Shown piece after piece: positions 17,621 to 26,415 of a DNA stretch of 64,000 bases (positions are counted from its first letter, which is position 1; each line of letters begins with the position of its first letter). Below the pieces are notes generated by a model, which was given only the letters and a program-made list of their open reading frames with translations, was not told where the DNA came from and did not search any database. Position numbers and translations under genes: made by a program. Origin of the DNA: JAJDAT01 sp964344185 (GTDB lineage Bacteria > Nitrospinota > Nitrospinia > Nitrospinales > JAJDAT01); contig CAYFMN010000019.1 in the NCBI GenBank assembly GCA_964344185.1, positions 30,827 to 94,826 on the forward strand, read 5' to 3'.

Positions 17621-17657
17621 AAGGACTTAGTCAATTTTTGGCTAGGTCCTTTTTTTT
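17621..17657 (+). terminator. Terminator after tRNA-Pro
   Basis: AAGGACTTAGTC pairs with GGCTAGGTCCTT (one G-T pair and one weak T-G pairing), followed by a run of T. Confidence 0.75.
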
Positions 17658-17829
17658 GATGTAGTCAAAATGTAGTCAAATTATGCCAAATAGTCGGAGG
17701 TGTCGGAATTTAGAACCAGATAAAAAGTGATCCTCAGTTTAAAACATGTTAAAACTTGATAAGATAAGTAAAAGTAGCTTTATTAGAAAAGTGGGAAAAT
17801 TTTTATAAAGTTTAAATGAAAATAATCTG

Positions 17830-18975
17830 ATGAGTGAACAAATTCCTATAACGCCAACTGTACTGAAATGGGCAAGAGAAAGAGCTGGTTATACGGTTGA
17901 TGACATTTCCAAGCAATATAAAAAAATTGAAGCTTGGGAAAAAGGAGACTCATTTCCAACATATAAGCAACTTGAGGCACTTTCTAATAAATATAAATGC
18001 CCATTAGCTGTATTTTTTTTCCCAGATCCCCCCAAGCTTGAACCCATCAATAAATCGTTTAGAACTCTTCCAGATTTTGAATTTCGACAGATTCCCGCTC
18101 ATTTAAAGAAAATTTTGCATAAAGCCAAGGCTATGCAAATTAATCTTGAAGAATTAAATGAAGGTGTTAATCAATCTAAAAAACTAATTTTAAGTGATTT
18201 AGAAATTAAAGTTGGTACATCTTTTTCTAAAGTTGTATCTGAGGTTAGGTCTTATTTAGGCGTAACACTTGAACAACAGTTTTCATGGAATAACTTTGAT
18301 GTTGCATTTGAAGCTTGGCGAGAAGTTTTAATTGATCACGGTATTTTTGTTTTTAAGGATTCCTTTAAGACCTCAGAGTTCTCGGGTTTTTGTCTTTTTG
18401 ATAAAGAATTTCCTATTATTTATATTAACAATAGTAACTCCAAAACAAGACAGATTTTTACGTTGTTTCATGAACTAGGCCATTTGTTATTTGGAATAAG
18501 TGGAGTTGATAAGGAAAATAACGATTATATAAGGCACCTAAAAGGAGACCAAAAGAAAATTGAGGTTTTTTGTAACAAATTCGCGGGTGACTTTTTAGTA
18601 CCTAAAAGTGAATTTACAAAATTAATTAATGAGGTTTCTTTGTTCGATGAGAAAAATATAAGAAAACTGTCTGACAAATTCAAAGTTAGTCGAGAAGTAA
18701 TTTTAAGAAAACTTTTAGATAGAAATAGAATTGATCAAGATTACTATAATAAAAAAATTGAAGAATGGAAGGGGGAAGCTCAACCACCTCAAAAAGGGGC
18801 GGGAGGCGATTATTACTTTACTCAAATAATTTACCTTGGAAAAACTTACACTCAATTAGCCCTAAGTAAATTTCACCAAAATAAAATAAATGCTGAAAAG
18901 CTCGCAGAATATTTGAACATTAAGCCCAAGAATATTAGCAAGTTTGAAGATAAATTTCTTGGGGGACGAGCATGA
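17830..18975 (+). CDS. XRE-family regulator with ImmA/IrrE metallopeptidase domain
   Basis: 381 aa. Residues ~8-65 are a helix-turn-helix (LKWARERAGYTVDDISKQY...WEKGDSFPTYKQLEALSNKY). Residues ~130-300 are a DUF955/ImmA-IrrE zinc peptidase with HELGH in TLFHELGHLLFG. The C-terminal ~80 residues hold a second HTH-like segment (LNIKPKNISKF). Such proteins are antitoxin/repressors that cleave or sequester a partner. ATG at 17830 lacks a clear ribosome-binding site. The stop overlaps the next gene (ATGA), so it is coupled to the PIN-like toxin. More AT-rich than flanking core genes. Confidence 0.85.
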   Translation: MSEQIPITPTVLKWARERAGYTVDDISKQYKKIEAWEKGDSFPTYKQLEALSNKYKCPLAVFFFPDPPKLEPINKSFRTLPDFEFRQIPAHLKKILHKAKAMQINLEELNEGVNQSKKLILSDLEIKVGTSFSKVVSEVRSYLGVTLEQQFSWNNFDVAFEAWREVLIDHGIFVFKDSFKTSEFSGFCLFDKEFPIIYINNSNSKTRQIFTLFHELGHLLFGISGVDKENNDYIRHLKGDQKKIEVFCNKFAGDFLVPKSEFTKLINEVSLFDEKNIRKLSDKFKVSREVILRKLLDRNRIDQDYYNKKIEEWKGEAQPPQKGAGGDYYFTQIIYLGKTYTQLALSKFHQNKINAEKLAEYLNIKPKNISKFEDKFLGGRA

Positions 18976-19439
18976 TTTATGTATTTGATACTTCTCCTCT
19001 AATAATTTTATCCAGAAATTTTTATAGAAAGAGATTCCCAACGTTATGGGAAAAATTTGATTCCTTGATTGCAAATAATAAAATAATATCTACACGGGAA
19101 AGCTTTCGTGAAATCGAAGAGCAGGATGATGATTTATATAAATGGGCTAAGTTACATGAAGATATTTTTGAGATTCCAAATATTAAAGAAGCCGAGTTTA
19201 TAAAACAAATTTATGCCATTCCTCATTTCCGCGATAATATCGAAAAGCAAAAAATTCTAAAAGGGGGACTTAATGCTGATCCATTTGTAATAGCGAAAGC
19301 TTTTAACTATGGTGCTTGCGTTGTAACTTTAGAAAAAAAGAAACCCAATGCTGCTAAAATTCCTAATATCTGTGAGCATTTTAATATTATTTGTATGAAC
19401 TTAGAAAAATTCATGGAAAAAGAAAATTGGAGTTTTTGA
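18972..19439 (+). CDS. DUF4411 family PIN-like protein (probable toxin)
   Basis: 155 aa. MIYVFDTSPLIILSRN gives the first PIN-domain Asp (D6); ESFREIEEQ the middle acidic residues; LNADPFVIAKAF the second Asp and VVTLEKKK the C-terminal part. PIN domains are Mg2+-dependent ribonucleases; DUF4411 members commonly pair with an XRE-ImmA antitoxin gene, as here. Translation starts inside the upstream stop (ATGA). Catalysis is inferred from fold only. Confidence 0.75.
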   Translation: MIYVFDTSPLIILSRNFYRKRFPTLWEKFDSLIANNKIISTRESFREIEEQDDDLYKWAKLHEDIFEIPNIKEAEFIKQIYAIPHFRDNIEKQKILKGGLNADPFVIAKAFNYGACVVTLEKKKPNAAKIPNICEHFNIICMNLEKFMEKENWSF

Positions 19440-19573
19440 TTTTATCCATGAATTTGGATTGCTCAAATACTTATTACTTTTGTTTATTAAATAAGTATTT
19501 AAATCTTGATAAAGAAGGCAAACTTCTAAATCAAGCCGAACTCTTTACCGCCGTAAAGAATTCTTTTTTTTAA

Positions 19574-20890
19574 ATGACTAAGAAGTCAAAATCATTAGAT
19601 TCGTCAAATACTATTAATCTCAAACTCACCTTAAAAGAGCGAAAGCTATTACTCGATCTCGATATCGCCCTGCCTCATTTGTTAGAACGAATCGCTATCA
19701 CTCCAGCCACCAAATGGGATTTGCACTTTAATTTTACCCCTGAAGAGCTGGATCAATTTGCGGGTTTTATTTTAGACAAGGCTGAGGAAACGATGTATGT
19801 TGAACGTAAAAATGAATTGAATCGTATTTATGACCGCATCGATAATCTTTTGAAGGCCTGTGGTTTTGAGAAACCCAAATACGATAATACGCTGGCTTCC
19901 ATAATCGGAGATATCAAAGAAAACGAATACTCCAATATAGAAGAATTTGAACAAGTCGTTATTCAAAGACTTCAGACTTATAACTTAACCCCTCAACCTG
20001 AATTAGGCGGCTTATCTCCCGTTCAAGTTCAGTTTTTATGTCAAAGTGATTGGAGCGATCATAACGCCGTTATTAAATTTAACAAAGGTTTGGCTTTAGA
20101 TAAATTACAAGGAGCTACCATTTTCAATAATTGCAGAGCCATGCTGTCAGCTATAGCTAAAGCCGATGGCGTGAAGTTGACTAAAACGGGAAACTTGAAT
20201 CGAAATTTCATCAAAGAAATGCTTGGTGTAATGGTTATATCTAAAGACTCGCTTGACCGATTGCTTACTTATAATAAAGTTATTAACGAAGATGATTGCT
20301 TTGAAGTTCATATTCCTAGAATTCTTTTAGAGATGGCAGGGCTTGTCCGTAAATATAAGGGGAATCTAAAAGTTTCAAAGCGAGGAAAAGAATTACTGGC
20401 TGAAAATAAAGCCGGTCAATTATTCAATCTCCTGTTTTTGACGTTATATAGAAAGCTAAACCTTTTCTATTTAACCCGGTTTCAAGAAATACCCGGTTAT
20501 CAAGATACGATAGGTTTTCCAATTTACATGACCGGCCAATTATGCTCAGATTGGACTAAGCCTGAATCTATAGCCCGCAAAGTTTTATTGCCGATTGTTT
20601 TGGAAAAGGTTCCTANNNNNNNNNNAAACTCCGCTTAAAGATAATGTCGAATGGTTAGTTAAGAAAACGGTAGTCGAGCCTCTTGTTGGATTTGGTTTGC
20701 TTGAAAGCCGAGAACTTACTAAAGAAGACGATTTTACTCAGCCCATTGAAGTTCGAAAATCAATTCTCTTTGATGAATTTCTAAACTTTGATTTGACGCC
20801 GACCCAGACTTTTCCTAAAACAGAATTCCTGCATTAAAGAAGTTTTTACAACTGGAACTTTTCATCGCGGCAAAATTAAATTTAACGTAA
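19574..20890 (+). pseudogene. Unrecognised island gene, split by an assembly gap and a frameshift
   Basis: Begins MTKKSKSLDSSNT; no domain recognised with confidence. A central GGLSPVQVQFLCQ motif and a later helical/winged-helix-like region (KVSKRGKELLAENKAG) suggest a cytoplasmic accessory protein. The frame runs 19574-20615, meets a 10-N gap, and resumes in the +1 frame (to 20837). Near 20827 it shifts again: the frame TEF-LH-stop would become PALKKFLQLELFIAAKLNL-stop (to 20890) with one base added. The gap length is unknown, so the first break may be an artefact; the second is in real sequence. No ribosome-binding site is evident at 19574. Confidence 0.55.
20616..20625. other. Assembly gap (10 N)
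   Basis: Undetermined bases inside the unknown island gene. The flanking frames differ by one, so the true gap is probably not ten bases. Confidence 0.95.
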
Positions 20891-20991
20891 ACGAAACTGA
20901 TAACAACTCTTATAACTTGACCACAGTCAAGTTTTAAATTCCACTTTACTCACTAGAACCCCTCCGAAAAAATCTTTAAATTCTCTTCGTT

Positions 20992-21022
20992 CTTTGGGAG
21001 CAGGGGGTCCCAGGTTCAAATC
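20992..21022 (+). repeat. Right-hand copy of the tRNA-Pro attachment core
   Basis: Exact 31-bp copy of 17568-17598; the following bases (TGGCTCTTCGGCCA) only loosely resemble the rest of the tRNA, so this is a truncated tRNA end and not a gene. The surrounding 20891-21261 region otherwise holds only the next terminator. Confidence 0.85.
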
Positions 21023-21042
21023 TGGCTCTTCGGCCACTATAT

Positions 21043-21074
21043 AAAGGATTTAGTCAATTTTGACTAGGTCCTTT
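21043..21074 (+). terminator. Terminator beside the island junction
   Basis: AAAGGATTTAGTC pairs with GACTAGGTCCTTT then a T run; it is a diverged duplicate of the terminator behind tRNA-Pro, so the duplicated block reaches past the tRNA end. Confidence 0.75.
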
Positions 21075-21261
21075 TTTTGTTTTTCTTTCTCTGAAGGTAA
21101 TCAAAAAATTCAAAAACAAAGATGTATTAGATAATTTGGGCGAAATAACTCGATTGAAATACTGTTTGTGGTTGATAAGTTTAATTACTTAAACTAAACT
21201 TAAACGATAAAATTTCGAAGTACCGAGATGAATGAGTTTGTTTACTTAGTCCGGATAATCC

Positions 21262-21744
21262 ATGAAAATTCTTGTTGCCGACGATTCAGAAAACATCCGA
21301 GCCATGTTTGGCGATTTACTGACTGAATGGGACTATCAACCTGTTTTCGCTAAAGATGGCGAAGAGGCTTGGTCGGCGTTAAACGATGTTTCCCCACCTC
21401 GAATTGCATTGATTGATTGGATGATGCCTCGTATAGATGGCCTGGAGCTATGCAAAAAGGTTAAAACCGACATTAATATTCCTTTTTATATTATTTTAGT
21501 GACTGCTAAGAGTTCGGTAGAAGATGTCATAAAAGGATTAGTGGCTCTGGCCGACGATTTTCTGTCTAACCCACTGGAGCCTGATGAGTTACGTAGTCGT
21601 ATTGAGATAGGCTCCAGGATTTTAGATTATGAAAATAAAATAAAATCCCTTGCGCAAGAGTTACAGCAAACCAACAAAGAAAAAGAAAACTTGGTTGAAG
21701 AAATAAAAGTTTTAAAGAAAAAGTTAGAAGACGCCATCAAATAG
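21262..21744 (+). CDS. Single-domain response regulator with coiled-coil tail
   Basis: 160 aa. Receiver domain with acidic pair D7/D8, phosphoacceptor D52 in LIDWMMPRIDG and T81. The conserved Lys before the cis-Pro (normally TKP) is Asn here (LSNPLEP, N103), and the usual GADDY is LADDF, so phosphorylation signalling may be altered. Residues ~122-160 are a heptad-rich coiled coil (IKSLAQELQQTNKEKENL). It lies between two tRNA-Pro remnants, so it may be island cargo. No kinase is adjacent. Confidence 0.8.
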   Translation: MKILVADDSENIRAMFGDLLTEWDYQPVFAKDGEEAWSALNDVSPPRIALIDWMMPRIDGLELCKKVKTDINIPFYIILVTAKSSVEDVIKGLVALADDFLSNPLEPDELRSRIEIGSRILDYENKIKSLAQELQQTNKEKENLVEEIKVLKKKLEDAIK

Positions 21745-21885
21745 GGCCATTAAACCAGCTTTTATATTGGCGGATTTTTATTCTGATTTAAAATTGATTA
21801 TCGAACCTTGTTTTGAGTGGAGGAAAAAACCACAAGCAGACTATTAAAAAAATGATATTTGCAAGTTTTAAAAGTATTTAATTAT

Positions 21886-21930
21886 GCTTTGGCAGTAGGG
21901 GAGACAGGTTCAATCCTGACGGGTCGACTA
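21886..21930 (+). repeat. Decayed tRNA-Pro 3' half
   Basis: GCTTTGGCAGTAGGGGAGAC followed by AGGTTCAATCCTG and GGGTCGACTA aligns with the tRNA-Pro 3' half with several changes. It is followed by an AGGACTTAA hairpin as at the other two sites. It probably marks the far end of a second, older insertion (island 2, about 21023-21930). The rest of 21745-22101 shows no gene. Confidence 0.6.
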
Positions 21931-21974
21931 CTACTTCGACCCTTCGAGTATCTCAGGATATGCTTCGGGCAACC

Positions 21975-22008
21975 AGGACTTAACGGATTTCCATTAAGTC
22001 CTTTTTTT
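21975..22008 (+). terminator. Terminator at the third tRNA-Pro scar
   Basis: AGGACTTAA/TTAAGTCCT nine-bp stem followed by seven T. Confidence 0.7.
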
Positions 22009-22101
22009 ATGCCTGGGTAGCAACTTTCACTACGGAAGATCTATTTTAAAAATATTTTCTTTTTTTAACCGTCCTGTTTATAGGGAAAGGTCGCATTCAT
22101 T

Positions 22102-23690
22102 TTAATGAAGAACCGGAATTTGGTCTTGGCGGGAAATCAGCTCGGCAAAATCTCCCAGCTTGTTTTGTAAAACTTTTTGGTAAAACTCGGGTAAACGGTT
22201 CGAACGCCCCTCATGAAACTTTCGAAATTCCGAGTTTGTTTTCAACATGTCTCGGATTCGCCGCATCTCTTTCAAATCCTGGCGCAAATAAAACGTGCGA
22301 ACCATATAAACAACCTTTAACGCGACTGGAGACTCAGATAAAAATCGTTTCGCGAGCGTTACTTTATCGCCAATCAAAGAGTACATATCAATTAGATGTT
22401 CGTAAAACTCAACAGGCGAATAATTCTTCATGACGGTCACCACATAGGGCTGATAATAAAAGGAAAACGGCATAGCCGTTAATACTCTGCCTTCGGCCAT
22501 AAGATTTTCGAACAGTGGCGTTTCTCCGAATGGCATGGGAATATGGACGGTAGACCAAACATTGGGAAGGCTGCGAATAAAGTCTTTTGTAAGTTCTGCA
22601 GGTTCCCGGCCTTTATCGACATCAACTCCAAAAATAAAATTTGCCTGGGAGTCTACAACAAATTCTCGAAGCAATTTAAAATGACTGACTACTTGTTCCA
22701 ATTTCTCCCGGCCTGTTTTAGCGCCCGTCCCGGCCTTACTGGAATAATCCAACCAGGATTCTATTCCCGGAGCGATGTAGGCGCAATTTGTTTCCCGCAA
22801 ACGGTGCAACCGTGAGGGTTTGAGAATGGAAAGGGAACTTTCCATCAAATATCGGTTCCTGCCTTTTTTGGGTAAGGATTCCAACACCTGCATGATTTCA
22901 TCAAATCGGACGGCGAAGTTAGGATCATGGTACATCACCATAACTTCGGGAAAGTTTTCCGCAAGAAATTTTAAATCTGCTTCCAACCGTTCAAGAGACA
23001 AAGGTATATAATCTTTGTTCCAATCAGTGCAGAAGTCGCAGAGGTAGGGGCATCCCACACTCGATAATAAAGAGGCGCAACTTGTTAAACCAGGTCGTCC
23101 GCGGACAAAAGCCGCCTTGGAAATTTCCGGTAATCGCTCTTCTACGGTCGGAACATCTAATAAAGGACGATCACTGGAAACGATCATAGGCGGATCAAAT
23201 CGGTTTTTAAGAATATCTTCAATAAGGACCTTGTCGCAATCTTTAACCACTAAATCGAAAAAACGCAGGCAGTCTTTCGGAAATGATTTGGCATGGGGGC
23301 CTCCGATAATCGTCCGAGTTTTTTCTTTACGGAAAAGTTTTGCTAAGGCATAAGCCAGGGCGCTTGCTTGCGTGAATGCAGAAATGAAAACGACATCGAG
23401 ATCGTTTGGAAGCAAATNNNNNNNNNNTCCTCCAAGCGGCCTTGCCGTTCCCAGTTAAGTTTGCTGTTTGGCACGCTGGGTTTAGGTTGCCATTTTTAAA
23501 GCAAATTTTTTGGATTTTTTTGGCCATAAAAAGTGGAATAAAATACTTCGTGCCCGAGTTGTTTGCACCAGACAGCGACGGCTTGTGGAATGGTGCCATA
23601 ATATTGTTTTCTGAAATAAAATCCATGCAGAGATTCAACCCAATTTTTTGAGACAGTATCGGAAATCAATTCTAAAACACCGACTTTCAT
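22102..23690 (-). pseudogene. B12-binding radical SAM protein, split by an insertion and gap
   Basis: N-terminal part (ATG 23690, GAGGTG upstream) begins MKVGVLELISD and has PQAVAVWCKQLGHEVFYSTF of a cobalamin-binding domain, stopping after KNPKNLL. The frame resumes at 23415 with LLPNDLDVVFIS and holds the radical-SAM cluster motif CPYLCDFC and a long C-terminal part. Removing the segment between two AAGCAAAT repeats (23410-23417, 23499-23506) restores an unbroken frame reading NLLPNDLD, so the gene was intact before an insertion or is mis-assembled. Such proteins do SAM-radical methylations or rearrangements; the substrate is unknown. Confidence 0.75.
23410..23506. mobile_element. Insertion with 8-bp direct repeats and 10-N gap inside the radical SAM gene
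   Basis: AAGCAAAT occurs at both ends (23410-23417 and 23499-23506). Between them lie ten N and 71 known bases ending CCATTTTTA. One repeat plus the intervening sequence is exactly the excess that breaks the reading frame. The pattern fits a transposable element with an 8-bp target duplication that the assembler could not bridge; an assembly artefact cannot be excluded. Confidence 0.55.
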
Positions 23691-23898
23691 TTCGAACACC
23701 TCAATTTTTTCTAGTTCGATTTGTTGAGTATCTTAGCATATTCATGCCGAAAGCTCATTTTTGGCCCGGCCCCGGTTCATCCGCTTTTACTTTTGTTCCT
23801 GAACCTTGCCGTTTCCGGATTTACCTTTATTAGATTATTTCAAACCCAGCGTATTTTCCTTGATTGTAATAATTTATTTTGGTAAGAAACAAATGAGG

Positions 23899-24001
23899 AT
23901 TTTTTATTCGAAAAAATAACGAATCTGTTTCCCGTAGCGCTCATTTTCCAATTAACTCCTCTCCATTTAGCCCAAATTAACTTGGTTTTCGAATAAAAAA
24001 T
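23899..24001. repeat. 103-bp unit bounded by 16-bp perfect inverted repeats
   Basis: ATTTTTTATTCGAAAA (23899-23914) and its exact reverse complement (23986-24001) enclose about 70 bp with no ORF. It lies in the 389-bp space between the divergent radical SAM gene and the gene at 24080. It could be a small non-autonomous element or a regulatory structure; no clear target duplication is visible. Confidence 0.6.
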
Positions 24002-24079
24002 ACTGATTACTCAAACGCCGAGCATTGAGTGATTTCAGGATTTCTTTTAAAGCAAAGACCTCTAAAAAGGAGCTTTTTT

Positions 24080-24628
24080 ATGGCTGAGGAAATGGTTCCA
24101 GAAGCAAGCGAAATGGAAGAAAGCGCTTCAACCGATACTGGCCATGGGCCGACTTACAGAATCGGACTACGTCACCTGCCTAGCGGAAAACGGCGAAATG
24201 AAGCGGTTACCGTCGACTTAAACCAGGAAAGCGCTACCGCAGTCTTTTTAATTTCGATCTATGAATTCTCACACCATCCCACTATCGATAAGGCGAAAGC
24301 GATTTTAGACACTTTCGACGATAAGTTCACCGCGCGATATCTTAAGCACACCAAAAGGAAAATGAAACAGTGTTCCGAAGCATTGACAAGAATGGAGGAA
24401 ATAATTCAGCGGCGAGAAAAAGATCATGTGCATCATTTGGATCGTAAATTTTTTGATCCGCTTCTCAGGAAGCTATTTGGCCATGCCAATCACGGTTTTA
24501 CAGTTACCGCGCTGGGCGATACGGACCATCTAAAACTAAATTCCGATAAAGCGATAAAAATCAGGAACTATTTACGTAAGAAATTGCACTCCGCGTTTCA
24601 TAATCTATCAAAATTGGGTTTAACCTAA
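24080..24628 (+). CDS. Hypothetical protein, basic and helical
   Basis: 182 aa from ATG 24080, which has AAGGAGC seven bases upstream; the longer frame from 24029 has no such site. No family recognised. The first ~25 residues are acidic (EEMVPEASEMEESAS), the remainder rich in Lys/Arg/His with predicted helices (AKAILDTFDDKFTARYLKH). Cytoplasmic by composition; no signal or membrane segment. Isolated between two minus-strand genes. Confidence 0.75.
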   Translation: MAEEMVPEASEMEESASTDTGHGPTYRIGLRHLPSGKRRNEAVTVDLNQESATAVFLISIYEFSHHPTIDKAKAILDTFDDKFTARYLKHTKRKMKQCSEALTRMEEIIQRREKDHVHHLDRKFFDPLLRKLFGHANHGFTVTALGDTDHLKLNSDKAIKIRNYLRKKLHSAFHNLSKLGLT

Positions 24629-24652
24629 GAGTATCCGTTGATTTTATGTTGT

Positions 24653-26226
24653 TTATTTAACTTTTAAGGCTAAACAAGTTAAATCATCAAAAGATTCTAA
24701 AGAATTGACGAATTGTTTAATACTTTTTTCTAGATGATCAATTAATTTGTTCGGGTCATCGTCGTTTTGTGAAATAACATACTGAAGTCTTTCTAAGCCG
24801 AATTGGTCTTTTTGGAGGTTTTGAGGCTCGGTTACGCCATCAGTATAAGCAAAAATTAACTGGCCGGGTTTTAGTTGAATATCTTCTTTGGAAAAATGAC
24901 TGTTAGGGAGGATACCTAGTGGAGGGCCATGCGCTTTCCCTTTTTCGAAAATGGTTCTATCCTGATTCTTAACAAGTAATCCAGGGTGTCCGGCATTACT
25001 GATGGTTAGAGTTTTTTCTTTCATATTTAGCCTACAGAAGATTGCTGTTGCAAACATACCTCCTTCCGATCTTTTGAAAAGACGTTCGTTTATTTGTTTC
25101 ATAATTAATTCAGGTTCATGATAACTTTGGGAAATATACCGAAAGTCGCTAACCAGCTTTGCCATATAAAGCGCTGCTTTAACCCCTTTACCAGAAACGT
25201 CTCCTAATAGAATCCCTAATTGATTATTCCCCAATGGTATAAAATCATAAAAATCTCCGCCTACCGTGCGTGCGGGTATTGTCTTTGCCGATATTTGATA
25301 GTCTGGAAAATGCGGAGCCTTTTCCGGTAAAAAACCTTTTTGTACCAGCGCGGCATATTCGATTGCCTGGGAGAGCGCGCGGTCCAACTCTTTGTTTTTT
25401 TCATTTAATTCTTTGGTACGGTCGGCAACTTTTTGTTCCAGAACCATGGTTATTTTTTCAAGAGTTCTAATTTTTGTTTGCGCCAATGCCGTTAAAATTC
25501 CTATTGCCAGAATAACAAGGGTAACAACGGATACGCCTCCAGCTAAAATTCTTTGATTGGTTTGAATCGCCAAGGGTAAAAGGAGATTGTGATTAGGAAT
25601 AAATTGAACGGCTTCCATACCAGAGTAATGCATCCCCGCCACGGCCAATCCTAGAATAAGAGAACTAAATAGTTTTATAGAGAAACTTTTAAGTCCGGGT
25701 TGATTTCCAAATTGAGTCACAACTGCAAGGGCGGCCCAAGAAGCCGCTATGGCATGATGATAGATAATCCAACCCAGCGAAAATCATAATTCATTTTGGC
25801 GGCAACAATCATGGCCTGCATACCCGTGTAATGCATGAAAGCGATTCCTGTTCCTAGTACTAACGCCCCCAAATAAATTCTCTCTTTGTTAAAACTTTTT
25901 CCATGAATGGTAAAAATGGCGAAACCCGCTCCTGCCATAGAAATTAGAAGCGATAATAATGTTATAAATAAATCATAGCTGATGGGTAAAGGGAGCTGGA
26001 AAGCGATCATACCTATAAAATGCATAGACCAAATGCCGCCGCCTAATGTGAACCCCAGGCTCAGAAGCCAGTATTTTTTGTTTTTCGGTTCAGATTCTTT
26101 TATGCACTCAACTAGATATAGCGCAGTTAAAGAGGCAAACACGGCAACTGCGTATGAAAGAATTATTAATCCCCAGTGATAGTTCCCTGTTAATGTTGTG
26201 GGGTTAATATTTTGGAGTTGATCCAT
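24653..26226 (-). pseudogene. MHYT-domain sensor with PP2C/SpoIIE phosphatase, frameshifted
   Basis: The N-terminal frame (26226-25747) is a 7-helix MHYT sensor with MHFIGM and MHYTGM; the second frame (from 25720) carries the third MHYSGM, a coiled linker (LEQKVADRTKELNEKNKELD) and a SpoIIE-type PP2C domain (GGDFYDF, LLGDVSGKGV, AYTDGVTE). The MHYT repeats continue across the break only if the frame is shifted once near 25757-25763 (AIAASWAALAVVTQFG reads in the new frame). Probable intact product: a membrane sensor for O2/CO/NO (proposed for MHYT) controlling a serine phosphatase. Mutation or sequencing error cannot be told apart here. Confidence 0.8.
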
Positions 26227-26415
26227 TATCTAATTCTTGAGTAATGGTGGGGTTAAAATTATATTTTATAAAGAAGGTTAATTCTGGGTATATTATAATG
26301 GATTGTATTTAAAGTAATATTTTATGTTTGTACAAATGCTGCTTACTCATTTTAAATTAATCAACCCTATTCAAATAAAATAAATGTTTATTGTTCGGAT
26401 GGAGAAGCTTCCGGT

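Larger units (their letters stand above)
17568..21022. mobile_element. Island 1 at tRNA-Pro (integrase-less)
   Basis: The interval between the exact 31-bp tRNA-Pro direct repeats holds an XRE-ImmA gene, a DUF4411 PIN-like gene and one broken unknown gene, and no recombinase. Both repeat copies are followed by related hairpins (AAGGACTTAGTC...CTAGGTCCTTTT). Just inside the left junction is a tandem TGTAGTCAAA motif (17660-17680). The element appears to be a remnant or a mobilisable passenger. Confidence 0.7.

Noticed and set aside
19391..19573. Small ORF between the PIN-like gene and the unknown island gene
   Set aside because: Overlaps the PIN-like gene in another frame, no ribosome-binding site and no similarity noticed; possibly a remnant but not supported.
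20992..21035. Second functional tRNA-Pro
   Set aside because: Lacks the acceptor and D-arm; only the anticodon-to-T-loop segment is present.
21887..21930. A fourth tRNA gene near the island
   Set aside because: Only a decayed 3' half with altered T-arm and no 5' half; treated as a scar of tRNA-Pro.
23467..23490. Sigma-54 promoter (TGGCACG...TTGC)
   Set aside because: Spacing between the two boxes is too long, and it lies in the inserted segment of the radical SAM gene.
24653..26226. Two separate genes instead of one MHYT-PP2C gene
   Set aside because: The second frame starts mid-domain, with the third MHYT motif and without its own ribosome-binding site; a frameshift explains it better.
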